Assembly (NCBI RefSeq): GCF_001715295.1
Contig: NZ_MDKB01000004.1
Coordinates: forward strand, 570,749-634,748
Direction of reading: 5' to 3'
DNA from: Streptomyces griseus
GTDB taxonomy: Bacteria > Actinomycetota > Actinomycetes > Streptomycetales > Streptomycetaceae
DNA: 64,000 bases
Shown here: one piece after another, positions 15,463-24,552 of the stretch
How the letters are laid out: the number at the start of each line of letters is the position of its first letter
How positions within the stretch are numbered: position 1 is the first letter of the stretch
Notes under the pieces: model-generated
Seen by the model: only the letters and a program-made list of their open reading frames with translations
What the model was told of the DNA's origin: nothing
Database searches by the model: none
Position numbers and translations under genes: made by a program

Positions 15463-16764
15463 TCAGGGCACCGGACCAGCGGCCGTCGCCGTGTCGGTGA
15501 CCCCGGGGGCGGCCCGCTTCGCGGCAGCCGGCGGTGTGCGGTAGGCGCGGAGGGGCGCGTTGGCCGCGGCCACGGTGGCGATCGCCAGCACGGCGGACAG
15601 TCCGCCGAAGACCAGGGAGAAGGAGGCGGAGGTCGCCGACGCCAGCAGGCCACCACGGAAGTTGCCGAGTTCGGGGCCCGCGACACCGATGACGTTTTCC
15701 ACCGACGAGACCCGTCCCCGATACGCGTCCGGGGTCTCCAGCTGGACCAGGGCACTGCGGGTGACGACGGACACGGTGTCGGCGGCGCCCGCTACGGCCA
15801 GGCATCCGAGTGCTGCCCACAGCGGTCCCGCCAGACCGAAACAGGCCAGCGCCAGGCCCCAGACACCGGCTGCGGACAGCTGGACCAGGCCACTACGGCG
15901 CCGGCGCGTCACCGTACCGGAGAGCAGGCCGGCCGTGATCCCCCCGACCGCGACGGCCGAGAGGAACAGGCCGAGGGTCTGCGGATCTCCCCCGAAGCGG
16001 CTCTGGTTGACCAGCGGAAAGAGCGCGACGGGCATGGCGAGCAGAGTTGCGGACAGGTCGGTGGCCATCGAGCCCCACAGCGCCGGACGGCGCAGGACGA
16101 TCCGCCGGCCGCCACGCTCAGGACGGCGCCTGCCGCCTGCGGCGTCGGCGCCCTCGGGCCGCACGGCAGGCAGGCGGACCACCGCGAGCATCGAGACGGC
16201 CACGGCCACGGCCTGGGTCGCGTACGCGGCAGGGAAACCCCAGCGGGCGATGATCAGCCCGGCCACTGCGGGACCTGCCAGCATCGCTGCCTGGAACGAG
16301 ACGTTGGTCAACGCGAGACCGGCCGCGACCTGGTCGCCCGGCAGCAGCCGGGCCGGGAGGGTGCGCCGGGCAGGAGCGCCGAGAGCGCCGCAGCTCGTCG
16401 CCACGGCGACCAGGGCGAGCAGCAGCAGCACGTCTCGGTTGTCCGCCTGGGCCTGGTACCACAGCGCTGCGGCGGCCAGCAGCTGGCCTGCGGTGGTGGC
16501 CCGTACCACCGTACGGCGGTCGACGGTGTCGGCCAACGTGCCGCCGAGCAGCCCGAACAGCACCATCGGCAGGCCGGTGGCGAGCCCGATGGCACCGGTG
16601 CCCACCGGACTGCCGGTCAGGTCCCAGACCTGGGCCAGCACCGCCACGGTGGTTGTCTGCCCGCCGAGTTGGGAGACCGAGGTGCCGATCCACAGGTCGC
16701 GGAACGGCCGGCTGCTGCGCAGGGGACGGGTGTCGAGGAAATGCGCCCGGACCCGCCCCCTCAT
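15463..16764 (-). CDS. MFS transporter, EntS-like
   Basis: A 433-aa major-facilitator protein with about 12 hydrophobic segments. FRDLWIGTSVSQLGGQTTTV, GLLGGTLADTVDRRTVVRAT (the loop 2-3 signature) and SALVQLETPDAYRGRVSSVE place it in the EntS/MFS_3 exporter group. Export of a siderophore, drug or other small hydrophobic molecule is likely. Its ATG overlaps the stop of the upstream marR gene (ATGA), so the two form an operon under MarR control. Confidence 0.9.
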   Translation of the reverse strand: MRGRVRAHFLDTRPLRSSRPFRDLWIGTSVSQLGGQTTTVAVLAQVWDLTGSPVGTGAIGLATGLPMVLFGLLGGTLADTVDRRTVVRATTAGQLLAAAALWYQAQADNRDVLLLLALVAVATSCGALGAPARRTLPARLLPGDQVAAGLALTNVSFQAAMLAGPAVAGLIIARWGFPAAYATQAVAVAVSMLAVVRLPAVRPEGADAAGGRRRPERGGRRIVLRRPALWGSMATDLSATLLAMPVALFPLVNQSRFGGDPQTLGLFLSAVAVGGITAGLLSGTVTRRRRSGLVQLSAAGVWGLALACFGLAGPLWAALGCLAVAGAADTVSVVTRSALVQLETPDAYRGRVSSVENVIGVAGPELGNFRGGLLASATSASFSLVFGGLSAVLAIATVAAANAPLRAYRTPPAAAKRAAPGVTDTATAAGPVP

Positions 16765-17249
16765 CGCGGTGGCTCGGCGAGGTGGTGGAGGATCCGCTGC
16801 CGCATCGAACGGTGTTCCAGTGCCCGCCGTACCTCCTCGACGACCCTGGTCATCGCGTACGGGACCTCGCTGTCCAGCTCGGCGACCGTCTCATGGGTGG
16901 CGCGCCACTCCGCCTCCAGGAACGGCACGAGTGACCGGCCCCGCTCGGTCAGGTCGATCCGCCGGGTGCGGGCGTCGGGCCCCGGCTCGGAGGTGACCAG
17001 GCCCTCCTTCCGCATGGCGGCGACGGTCTGGCTGATCGCGGAGTGCGAGCGGTCCAAGGACTTCGCGAGCTCGCGAATGGTCAGGGGCCCGGTGTGGGCG
17101 AGCCGGATCAGCGGATAGGCGAACCGCGGCCGCACCCCCTCGATGCCACGCTCGACGTAGACCTGCTCGATCTCGGCGTCCATGCCTGCCAGAAGCTCGT
17201 GCAGGGAGTGCCAGGGATCGGGTAGCGCGGTGGGATCAGAAGATGTCAC
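16761..17249 (-). CDS. MarR-family regulator of the adjacent MFS gene
   Basis: A 162-aa winged-helix regulator. LTIRELAKSLDRSHSAISQT then VAAMRKEGLVTSEPGPDART then RRIDLTERG is the MarR HTH and wing. The start is GTG 17247-17249: a TATATT -10 element ends six bases upstream, giving a leaderless arrangement, and two AGCGCT palindromes cover that promoter. It is co-transcribed with the downstream MFS exporter (4-bp overlap), the classic arrangement for inducible efflux. Confidence 0.9.
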   Translation of the reverse strand: MTSSDPTALPDPWHSLHELLAGMDAEIEQVYVERGIEGVRPRFAYPLIRLAHTGPLTIRELAKSLDRSHSAISQTVAAMRKEGLVTSEPGPDARTRRIDLTERGRSLVPFLEAEWRATHETVAELDSEVPYAMTRVVEEVRRALEHRSMRQRILHHLAEPPR

Positions 17250-17270
17250 AGCGCTAATATAACAGCGCTG
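17247..17270 (-). promoter_or_regulatory. Operator and leaderless promoter of the marR-MFS operon
   Basis: Two AGCGCT palindromes (17250-17255 and 17264-17269) flank AATATAAC. The complementary TATATT is the likely -10 for the minus-strand marR gene, six bases before its GTG. Repressor bound here would block RNA polymerase. Confidence 0.6.
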
Positions 17271-17400
17271 GTACAAATGAGACCGTGATCGGGCCCAGGA
17301 GCCGCTCCCCGGCCTCACCTCGTGCACGGGAGGTCCGGCCCGTTGCGCGCCCATCCGGGCACGCCACGCGGTTATGCGTTCAAGGCATACGCTGTCGCGC

Positions 17401-17997
17401 ATGACGCAAGAAGACGGCGATCTGGACAGCCTCGTACGCACACGCATCCGCGCTCTGCGGGTGGCGCAGGGCTGGTCCCTGGAGGAACTGGCCTCCCGCG
17501 CCCATCTCAGTCAGTCCACGCTGAGCCGCATCGAGAACGGCCGGCGCCGGCTCGCACTGGATCAGCTGGTCACCCTCGCCCGCGCCCTGGACACCACGCT
17601 CGACCGGCTCGTGGAGACCGCCACCGAGGACGTCGTCACCAGCCCGACCATCGACAGCGCCCACGGCCGGATGCGCTGGGCCGTCAAGGCCGACCCCGGG
17701 ATGAGCGTGGTGCGCCAGCGCATGACCGAACCGCCTCCCGAGAACCCGGCGCGCATGCGCGCCCACCCGGGGCGCGAATGGCTCGTCGTCCTGTCCGGTA
17801 CCGCGATCCTCGTGCTCGGCCACCGCCGTTTCCGCCTCGAGACCCATCAGGCCGCCGAGTTCCCCACGATGATGCCGCACGCGATCGGCGCCGACGGCGG
17901 GCCCTGCGAGATCCTCGGCATCTTCGACCGCGACGCCCGCCGCGGCCACCAGGACGCCAGCGACGACGACTCCCGAGGCGGCCCGGAGGCACCGTGA
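17401..17997 (+). CDS. XRE-cupin transcriptional regulator
   Basis: A 198-aa protein. The N-terminal HTH is RTRIRALRVAQGWSLEELAS then RAHLSQSTLSRIENGRRRLA, and the C-terminal cupin domain spans about residues 105-180 (MRAHPGREWLVVLSGTAILV, LETHQAAEFPTMMPHAIGAD). ATG 17401 is chosen because the HTH begins about 20 residues later; an in-frame start at 17374 would add nine basic residues. It is followed by a methyltransferase gene in the same direction. GGCATAC (17384-17390) before this gene recurs inverted as GTATGCC at the methyltransferase start, a possible shared site. Confidence 0.88.
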   Translation: MTQEDGDLDSLVRTRIRALRVAQGWSLEELASRAHLSQSTLSRIENGRRRLALDQLVTLARALDTTLDRLVETATEDVVTSPTIDSAHGRMRWAVKADPGMSVVRQRMTEPPPENPARMRAHPGREWLVVLSGTAILVLGHRRFRLETHQAAEFPTMMPHAIGADGGPCEILGIFDRDARRGHQDASDDDSRGGPEAP

Positions 17998-18083
17998 GGC
18001 CGCGCGACGGCAACCCGCGGCGACGGCATCTTGCGCGTCGGGCAGCACTGCGGGCCATCATCTTGCGTATACAGGAAGGACGT

Positions 18084-18992
18084 ATGCCGCAGGAGCATGC
18101 CCTTCGTAGGGTGACGAGCATGAACCACGCACCCGGCCACAACCCCCGCCACGGCGCTTCGCCCGATCATCGCCACGGCCACGCACCGGACGACCAGGCG
18201 GAGATCCTCGACCTGGACGCCGAGGTCCTCGCCGAACACACCGCCTCCCTCATCGCATGGCTGCCGCTGCGGACCGCGCCGCGCCACATGGTGGACCTGG
18301 GCTGCGGCACCGGAGCGGGCACCTTCGCCCTCCTGGACCGCTTCCCCGACGCGCATGTCACCGCCGTCGACACCTCCGCCGAACACCTGCAGCGCCTGCG
18401 CGCCAAGGCCTGCACCCGGGAGGTGGGGGATCGCGTACGCACCGTGCAGGCCGACCTCGACGAGGACGCCTGGCCCGACCTCGGCGCACCGGACCTGGTC
18501 TGGGCATCCGCCTCGATGCACCACATGGCCGACCCCGGCCACGCACTGCGCAACGTCCGCGACGCGCTCGCGCCCGGCGGCCTGTTCGCCGTCGTCGAAC
18601 TGGCCGGCCACCCCCGCTTCCTGCCCGAAGACGCTCCCGAGGACAGGCCCGGCCTGGAAGAGCGCGTCCACACGGCGGCCGACCGCCGCCGAGCCGCACA
18701 CATGCCCCACCGCGGCGCCGACTGGGGCCCGATGCTGAGCGCCGCCGGCTTCGCCGTCGAGGGGGAACGCACCGTCGCCGTCCACCTCGAAGGCTCGCGC
18801 AGCGAAGCGATCGGCCGCTACGCCACCGGCGTCCTGCAGCGCATCCGCGGCGTCGTCGCGGACAGCCTCTCCCCCGAGGACCTCACCGCGCTCGACCGGC
18901 TCCTGGACACCGGCAGCCCGCACGGCATCCTGCGCCGCGACGACCTGGCGCTACGCACCGAGCGCACCGCCTGGGCCGCCCGCCGCCTCTGA
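18084..18992 (+). CDS. Class I SAM-dependent methyltransferase
   Basis: A 302-aa methyltransferase. Motif I is HMVDLGCGTGAGTFALLDRF, motif II VTAVDTSAEHLQRLRAKA, the acidic residue of motif III lies in VQADLDEDAWPDLG, and the post-motif is DLVWASASMHHMADPGHALR then NVRDALAPGGLFAVVEL. A His-rich N-terminal tail (HAPGHNPRHGASPDHRHGHA) is unusual and might bind metal or be unstructured. ATG 18084 is preceded by AGGAAGGA; ATG 18120 would remove twelve residues and has a weaker site. The substrate is unknown. It sits about 85 bp behind the XRE-cupin gene, which probably controls it. Confidence 0.87.
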   Translation: MPQEHALRRVTSMNHAPGHNPRHGASPDHRHGHAPDDQAEILDLDAEVLAEHTASLIAWLPLRTAPRHMVDLGCGTGAGTFALLDRFPDAHVTAVDTSAEHLQRLRAKACTREVGDRVRTVQADLDEDAWPDLGAPDLVWASASMHHMADPGHALRNVRDALAPGGLFAVVELAGHPRFLPEDAPEDRPGLEERVHTAADRRRAAHMPHRGADWGPMLSAAGFAVEGERTVAVHLEGSRSEAIGRYATGVLQRIRGVVADSLSPEDLTALDRLLDTGSPHGILRRDDLALRTERTAWAARRL

Positions 18993-19178
18993 ATCACGGG
19001 TGGTTCCACCCCGGGGGGCGGGCCGCCTCCTGCCTGAGGGCGGGCGCACACCGGCCGGCGACGACACGATCTCCGTCCCGCCGGTCAGCAGCACCTCGCG
19101 GCGAAGGCGCCCGCGCGCATGTCCCGTCACCGAGACCGTGCCGAGGGAAGCTGCGCGCACAGCGCCGGTACGCGAGGG

Positions 19179-20604
19179 CTACAGCCGGGGACGGGGGTCG
19201 ATCGGCGCGAGCACACCGAGGCGGTCCTCGATCTCCTGGGCGGCGGACAGGCACAGGTCTTCCCGGAAGGCCCGCCCGATGACCTGCACGCCTGACGGCA
19301 GTCCGGCGGCGAGTCCGGTCGGTACGGCGACGGCAGGCACACCGACGAAGCTGGTCACCGTGCACAGGCGCATGCCCGCGGCGACCCGCTCCCGTCCCGC
19401 TTCGTCGCGTGACTCCAGCCCCGGCTCGACCGGCGGCTCGGTGAACACCGGTCCGAGCAGCAGGGGGTACTCGTCGAGGAACTCCGCCCAGGAGCGGCGG
19501 ATGCCCAGCCAGGTTCCCATCAGCTTCACGAGCTCTGCGGCGTTCGCAGGCGGAGTCTTCTCCATGGCCATCCGGATGTAGCGGTCTCCGCCGTCGCCGA
19601 GCAGTTTCCGCACCGCGGGCCAGGCCGGCGCGAATTCGGTCATGGTGATCCGGCCGTACGCCTCGAGTGCCTCGTCGAGCCGCGGAACGTCCGCCGTCTC
19701 CCGTACGTCGTACCCCGCGTCGCGCAACGCGTCCGCTGCCGCTGCGAGAGCCCCGCGGACCGTCGGGTGGACCCCGTGGCCACCGGGGTCGGCGACGAGC
19801 GCGACCTTGACCGGGCCCGCCGGCGGTTCGCCGTGGAGGGGCACCGGCACGGCCCGCGGGTCGCGCGGGTCGGTCCCGGCCAGCACCTCGTAGGCGAGAC
19901 GCAGGTCGGCGACCGTACGGGCCAGGGGCCCGTCGGTGACCAGTATCTGCGAGGCCGGCCCCGGGTCGTCCGGGCCGAGGACGCGGTGGTCGGCGGGGAA
20001 CCGCCCGGGGGTCGGCTTCAGCCCGGTCACTCCGCAGAAGGAGGCGGGGATCCGCACCGATCCGCCGGCATCGTTGCCGAGTCCGAGCGCGGCCATGCCG
20101 GTGGCGACGGCCACTCCGTCACCGCCGCTGCTGCCGCCCGGGGTCCGGCTCCCGTCCCACGGGTTGACGGTGTCGCCGAACAACTCGCTGCGGGTGTGCA
20201 TCCCGGCCAGGACCAGGGTGGGCATGTTGCTGTGCCCGATCGGTACGGCTCCCGCCGCGCGGAGCCGGGCCACGGGCGGTGCGTCCGCCGAAGCCACCAG
20301 GTCGCGGAAGCGCGGCGATCCGAGGGTGGTGGGCACCCCTTCGACAGCGGTGGACTCCTTCACCGTGAAGGGCACGCCGGCCAGCGGCCCGAGCTCTTCC
20401 CCCGCTGCCCGGCGCCGGTCCGTGTGCGCCGCAGCCTCGCGGGCTCGCTCGGCCACCACCTGCGTGACCGCGTTGACCTGCGGATTGACCTCCGCGATGC
20501 GCTCCAGGTGGCTGTCGACCAGGTCGACCGCCGATATCTCCGCCTCGGACCGCCTCCGCCTGGGCGGCGGCCGTCATGGCCCACAGGGCGTTCTGCCTGA
20601 TCAT
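19179..20604 (-). pseudogene. Amidase (AS family) with an N-terminal frameshift
   Basis: From about 20550 to the stop the frame is a complete amidase-signature enzyme: catalytic Lys in LAGVPFTVKEST, the GGSSGGDGVAVATGMAALGL block with cis-Ser, nucleophile Ser in NDAGGSVRIPASFCGVTGLK, and PSGVQVIGRAFREDLCLSAA near the end. The natural N terminus MIRQNALWAMTAAAQAEAV starts at ATG 20604 with AGGAAAGA upstream, but is one base out of frame with EISAVDLVDSHLERIAEVNP, so a one-base deletion lies near 20545-20555. An internal GTG at 20459 could still give a protein lacking about 50 residues. Real lesion and sequencing error cannot be told apart here. Divergent from a TetR gene. Confidence 0.75.
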
Positions 20605-20657
20605 CGTCTTTCCTGTCCCGATGCCGACGTGGTTGGGTCCGCACCCTAGCCCGGAAA

Positions 20658-20673
20658 CGATACGATCGTATCG
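20658..20673. promoter_or_regulatory. TetR operator, perfect 16-bp palindrome
   Basis: CGATACGATCGTATCG is a perfect palindrome midway between the divergent amidase and tetR starts. Size and position fit autorepression and control of the amidase. Confidence 0.7.
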
Positions 20674-20694
20674 GATTAAGGAGGCCGACCGAGC

Positions 20695-21315
20695 ATGCCC
20701 AAACAGGTGGACTACGAAAGCCGACGCCGCCGGATCGCCGAGGCCGTCTGCCTCCTCGCCGACGAACACGGACCGGAGGGAGTGAGCATGCGCGACGTCG
20801 CCGCCCGCGCGCAGGTCTCACTGGGCGCCGTTCAGCGCTGCTTCCGCACCAAGGAGGAGATGCTGCGCTTCGCCGTCGACCATGTCGGCGAACGCATCAC
20901 CGAACGTGTGAGGGCCCGCCTGGCCGCGAACCCGGCCCGCTCGGCCGCCACCGCCCTGGGCCACGCGACCGACGAGATCGCCCTGCTCCGCGAGGAACAC
21001 CGCGCCGAAGCACGGATCTGGCTCGCGTTCGTCGCCCAGGCCGCTGTCAGCGAGCCACTCGCCGGCCCGCTGAGAACCAGCTACGCGGCCCTCCAGAACC
21101 TCCTGGTCCGCCTCGTCACGGAGGCCGCCGCGAGCGGCCCGGCCGACGGAGGCGCTGCCCCGCCCGACCCGCGGCACGAGGCCCGTACCCTGCTCGCGCT
21201 CGCCGACGGCCTCACCACCCACGTACTCGTGGGCCACGTGACCGCGGAGGAGGCCGGGGAAGTCCTGCACGCGCATCTGGCCGGCCTCCTGGAACGCCTC
21301 GGCACCCGCCCCTGA
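20695..21315 (+). CDS. TetR-family transcriptional regulator
   Basis: A 206-aa TetR protein. The N-terminal HTH is RRRRIAEAVCLLADEHGPEG then VSMRDVAARAQVSLGAVQRC then FRTKEEMLRFAVDHV. The rest is a helical ligand-binding/dimer domain similar to BetI-like C termini (RTLLALADGLTTHVLVGHVT). ATG 20695 is preceded by AAGGAGG with a 10-nt gap. The palindrome CGATACGATCGTATCG upstream is its likely operator. The divergent amidase is the probable target, though that gene appears frameshifted. Confidence 0.9.
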   Translation: MPKQVDYESRRRRIAEAVCLLADEHGPEGVSMRDVAARAQVSLGAVQRCFRTKEEMLRFAVDHVGERITERVRARLAANPARSAATALGHATDEIALLREEHRAEARIWLAFVAQAAVSEPLAGPLRTSYAALQNLLVRLVTEAAASGPADGGAAPPDPRHEARTLLALADGLTTHVLVGHVTAEEAGEVLHAHLAGLLERLGTRP

Positions 21316-21661
21316 AGGGCCGCTGACCGCGCGAGGAGGTGACGGCGGCGTTGGGTACTGCCGGGAGAGCCGGCCCGGGCCTGCGGACGAGGAGGCCAGG
21401 CGAAGAGGGGACGTCGGCCGGACACCGCTCACACGACGGCCCACCCCGCCCTGCCCCTGCTCGGGGAATCACCGGTCATGGGGAAGCTCCACGCGCGCGG
21501 CCCACCGCGACACGGGCCGGGCCGTCACGCAGGACAGACGGTCGCCGAAGCCGACGAGTCAGGTATCCGCCACCGGTCGGGTCGGGGAGACGCGGGCGGG
21601 CTGTCGGCCGACGGGGGCCGGGATGCGTCGACACCGCGCCGAGCTCGGTGAGGAAGGCGTT
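21316..21661. other. Intergenic region, no gene seen
   Basis: 346 bases between the tetR stop and the SpoIIE-type phosphatase stop. No credible reading frame, repeat or strong terminator is visible. Confidence 0.4.
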
Positions 21662-22912
21662 TCAGAGCCGGGCGACGACCAGGGCGACATCGTCGCGGCC
21701 ACCGCTGGCGATCCCGAGGCGGGCCAGCAGCGTGTCGGCGATCTGCTCGGGCGCCAGCCTGCTGCACGCGCCGAGGGCGCTCATCAGACGGCCCAGGCCG
21801 GTGTAGATGTCCTCCTCGCGGCGCTCGATCAGCCCGTCGGTGTACAGCACGAGGGTGTCGCCCGGCCTGTAGCGCACGCCGGCCTGCGGCGGGGGGACGT
21901 GCTCGAGACGAGCGGCAAGCGGCGGATCGGTCGCCTGGTCCAGCAGCTCACACCGGCCGTCGGCGTGCACCAGCACGGGGGGTGGGTGCCCTGCACTGCT
22001 GTAGACGATCATCCGGCTCCGCCGGTCCACGACCGCCTTGACCGCGGTGCTGCCCAGCGCGCCCTCGATCGAGCGGGCGTACAGGCCGAGGACTTCCAGG
22101 GCCTGCGCCGGGCGTTCCAGGGCCCGGACGGCCGCCGACAGAGCACTGCGCAGCATGCCCATGACCGCCGCGGCCTCGAGGCCGTGGCCGATGACATCGC
22201 CTACGGCCAGCGCCAGCCGGTCCGGAGGGAGGTCGACGACGTCGTACCAGTCGCCGCACACGTTCAGCGAGTCGACCGCCGGCAGGTAGCGCACCGCGAC
22301 ATCGCGGTGGTGGGCCAGATCCGGGGTGTGCAGCATGGCCTCCTGCAGCGTGACGGCGACCTCGCGTTCCCGGGTGTTGGCCTGACGCAGTTCCTCGTTC
22401 AGCCGCTGCAGCTCCCGCGCCCAGGCGTACAGCTCCGCCTCCAACGACTCGGCCACCTCCAGGCGCCGGCCGATGCGGACGCCCTTGGGCTGGGCGGCCA
22501 GGTGAGCCCTGACGAACGCGGACACGTCCTCCACCCGGTGGATGATCCACGCCACCCGTCCGTCCGGCCCGAGAACCGGCGTGTTCACCGGGGACCACCA
22601 GCGTTCCTCGAACGCCCCGGGCCGGTGGGGAACGGGGATGTCGTACTTCTGCAGCGCCATCGTGTCCGGCTTGCGCGTGGCCAGCACCCGGTGCAGCGAG
22701 GTGTTCAGGTTCCGCATACCGTCCGCAGCCGGATCATCGGGGTTGTCAGGAAACGCCTGGAAGACGTGCCGGCCCACCAGATCCCCATGCGTACGTCCGG
22801 TCGCCTCCAGGTAGGCGCGGTTGACGTCCACGATCACCAGATCCGGGCCCAGCACCAGATACGGGCTGGGCGTCGCAGCGAACAGAGCCGCGTGATCAAC
22901 CTGCGCTGTCAT
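21662..22912 (-). CDS. PAS-domain SpoIIE/PP2C-type serine phosphatase
   Basis: A 416-aa signalling protein. Residues 8-125 form a PAS domain (LFAATPSPYLVLGPDLVIVD, VNRAYLEATGRT, later WWSPVNTPVLGPDGRVAWII). A helical linker (ELYAWARELQRLNEELRQAN) follows, then a SpoIIE-like PP2C domain: NVCGDWYDVVDLP, LAVGDVIGHGLEAAAVMGML, YSSAGHPPPVLVHADG, YTDGLIERREEDI and GGRDDVALVVARL, with the metal-binding Asp residues. Such proteins dephosphorylate anti-sigma-factor antagonists. ATG 22912 has GAGGAGCGG upstream. Divergent from the pentapeptide-repeat gene. Confidence 0.92.
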   Translation of the reverse strand: MTAQVDHAALFAATPSPYLVLGPDLVIVDVNRAYLEATGRTHGDLVGRHVFQAFPDNPDDPAADGMRNLNTSLHRVLATRKPDTMALQKYDIPVPHRPGAFEERWWSPVNTPVLGPDGRVAWIIHRVEDVSAFVRAHLAAQPKGVRIGRRLEVAESLEAELYAWARELQRLNEELRQANTREREVAVTLQEAMLHTPDLAHHRDVAVRYLPAVDSLNVCGDWYDVVDLPPDRLALAVGDVIGHGLEAAAVMGMLRSALSAAVRALERPAQALEVLGLYARSIEGALGSTAVKAVVDRRSRMIVYSSAGHPPPVLVHADGRCELLDQATDPPLAARLEHVPPPQAGVRYRPGDTLVLYTDGLIERREEDIYTGLGRLMSALGACSRLAPEQIADTLLARLGIASGGRDDVALVVARL

Positions 22913-23125
22913 TCCGCCGCTCCTCGTACCGCTGCCGTTCGTGCCCCTGGCCTTTCCACCCAAGGTTCCACCCACCGGGTCCTCCCGCCCGCGCATCACT
23001 CTCCTGGGGGCACGCGCCGCGTGCGCGCGCGGCCGCGGGGCACCGCGGCACCGGTGCCGAGCGCGTCCCCTCCATGCCGTCATGAACCGGGAGCGCCCGT
23101 CCCACGGACCGGTGGTGCAGCGCTC

Positions 23126-23154
23126 TTGATCGCCTTCCGGGCGGAGCCTAGGCT
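23126..23154 (+). promoter_or_regulatory. Promoter of the pentapeptide-repeat gene
   Basis: TTGATC (23126-23131), a 17-bp spacer and TAGGCT (23149-23154). The -10 sits inside the palindrome GGAGCCTAGGCTCC. The start codon follows within 3-9 bases, so the transcript is leaderless or nearly so. Confidence 0.5.
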
Positions 23155-23157
23155 CCC

Positions 23158-24324
23158 ATGCCCATGGAGACGGGGGAACCGGGCCGCGGGCGGCGGGTAT
23201 GGCAGGACAGGCTCGTCAGGCGTCGTGCAGCCGCAGGTCTGCTGGCCGGGGCGGGGCTGGTCATTCTGGGCACCGTGTTCGTCGTCCTGCCGGGGGTGGT
23301 GGTCGACCACGATCTCGCCGGGGCGAGCGTTGCCGCGCAGGATCGGCTGAAGGCGGTGAACGACGTCCGTACGACCCTTCTGCAGGTGATCGGCGGCCTG
23401 GTCGTGCTCTTCGGTGCGTCCGCCACCTGGCGGCAACTGCGGGTGAGTCAGGACGGTTTACGCGCCACCCAGGAGGGCTACGTCACCGACCGGTTCAGCC
23501 GGGCCGTCGACCAGCTCGGCAGCGACAAGCTGGATGTGCGCATCGGCGGGTTGCACGCGCTGTGGCGGATCGCGGAGCAGTCCGCCCGCGACCGGGAGGC
23601 CATCATCTCCATCCAGGCCGCCTATCTGCGTACCCACCTTCCCTGGCCACCCGCCGAGCCCCGGTCACCGGCGGCAGACGCGCCCATCAACGACATCGCA
23701 CCCCTGGAGACCCGCGCCGCCGACGCCCAGGTGGCGCTGACCGCGCTCGGCGTGCTGTGCCGGCACCGGGAGCAGTCCTGGGTCAATCTCAGCCTCACCG
23801 ACCTGCGCCGGGCCGACTGCGACGGACTGTGGTTCCCCGAGGTCAACTTCGACCGGGCGTGCATGGAGGCGGCGGGCCTGTACCACGCCAATCTGACCCA
23901 GGCGTCCCTGGTCTCGATCAACCTGCGGCACGCCGACCTCACGACTGCGATTCTCCGCCGGGCTCGCTGCACTCTGGGCGACCTACGGGCCGCGACGCTG
24001 GTCGAAACCGACGTGCGGGACGCCGACTTCACCGAGACCGACCTGCGCGAGGCGAACCTGCGTAAGGCCGACGCCCGCGGCGCCGTCCTCCACCGCGCCG
24101 ACCTCCGCATGGCCGACCTGCGCGGCACCGACCTGAGCACCGCCGACCTTCTCGAAGCCCGCCTGGCCGGCGCCCTGGCCAGTGAGCACACCCGCTGGCC
24201 CGCCGACTTCGACCACACGGCCGCCGGAGTCGTCGACACCGATGACCCCGGACCGGAGCCCTCGCCCCTTCTCCAGCCGCCCGGGATGACGTGGCAGGCA
24301 CCCCCGCTGAGGTCCACTCAGTGA
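23158..24324 (+). CDS. Membrane-anchored pentapeptide-repeat protein
   Basis: A 388-aa protein. Two hydrophobic segments (about residues 23-45 and 75-92) anchor a cytosolic domain. VTDRFSRAVDQLGSDKLDVR followed by IGGLHALWRIAEQSARD is the conserved linker of this actinobacterial family. A pentapeptide-repeat helix follows from about residue 215 (LTDLRRADCDGLWFPEVNFD, through ADFTETDLREANLRKADARG, to ADLRMADLRGTDLSTADLLE). The role is structural or protein-binding; the partner is unknown. ATG 23158 and ATG 23164 are both possible starts. Divergent from the PAS-SpoIIE phosphatase, so the two may act in one signalling unit (inference). Confidence 0.88.
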   Translation: MPMETGEPGRGRRVWQDRLVRRRAAAGLLAGAGLVILGTVFVVLPGVVVDHDLAGASVAAQDRLKAVNDVRTTLLQVIGGLVVLFGASATWRQLRVSQDGLRATQEGYVTDRFSRAVDQLGSDKLDVRIGGLHALWRIAEQSARDREAIISIQAAYLRTHLPWPPAEPRSPAADAPINDIAPLETRAADAQVALTALGVLCRHREQSWVNLSLTDLRRADCDGLWFPEVNFDRACMEAAGLYHANLTQASLVSINLRHADLTTAILRRARCTLGDLRAATLVETDVRDADFTETDLREANLRKADARGAVLHRADLRMADLRGTDLSTADLLEARLAGALASEHTRWPADFDHTAAGVVDTDDPGPEPSPLLQPPGMTWQAPPLRSTQ

Positions 24325-24331
24325 CCAGGAC

Positions 24332-24377
24332 GCGCCGGTCAGCGCTGCGGCGACCGCGATCCGCGCCTGACCGGCGT
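24332..24377 (+). terminator. Possible terminator hairpin after the pentapeptide-repeat gene
   Basis: GCGCCGGTCA (24332-24341) can pair with TGACCGGCGT (24368-24377) across a 26-nt loop, eight bases after the stop. The loop is long, so confidence is modest. Confidence 0.35.
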
Positions 24378-24552
24378 CACTCCCCCGCAGTGGCGTCCTG
24401 ACCGCGCAGAGCCCCGGGACCCAGGCAGATCCGGGCGCCGGTACCGCTTCCGAGGCCGTCAGCCAGGGACAACTTGTCCGCGGTTGGAACCGCCCTTCAT
24501 CCGGTCTCCGGTTCGCGTCAAGATTGTCCTGTCGAACAGAGGAGGTCGGACG

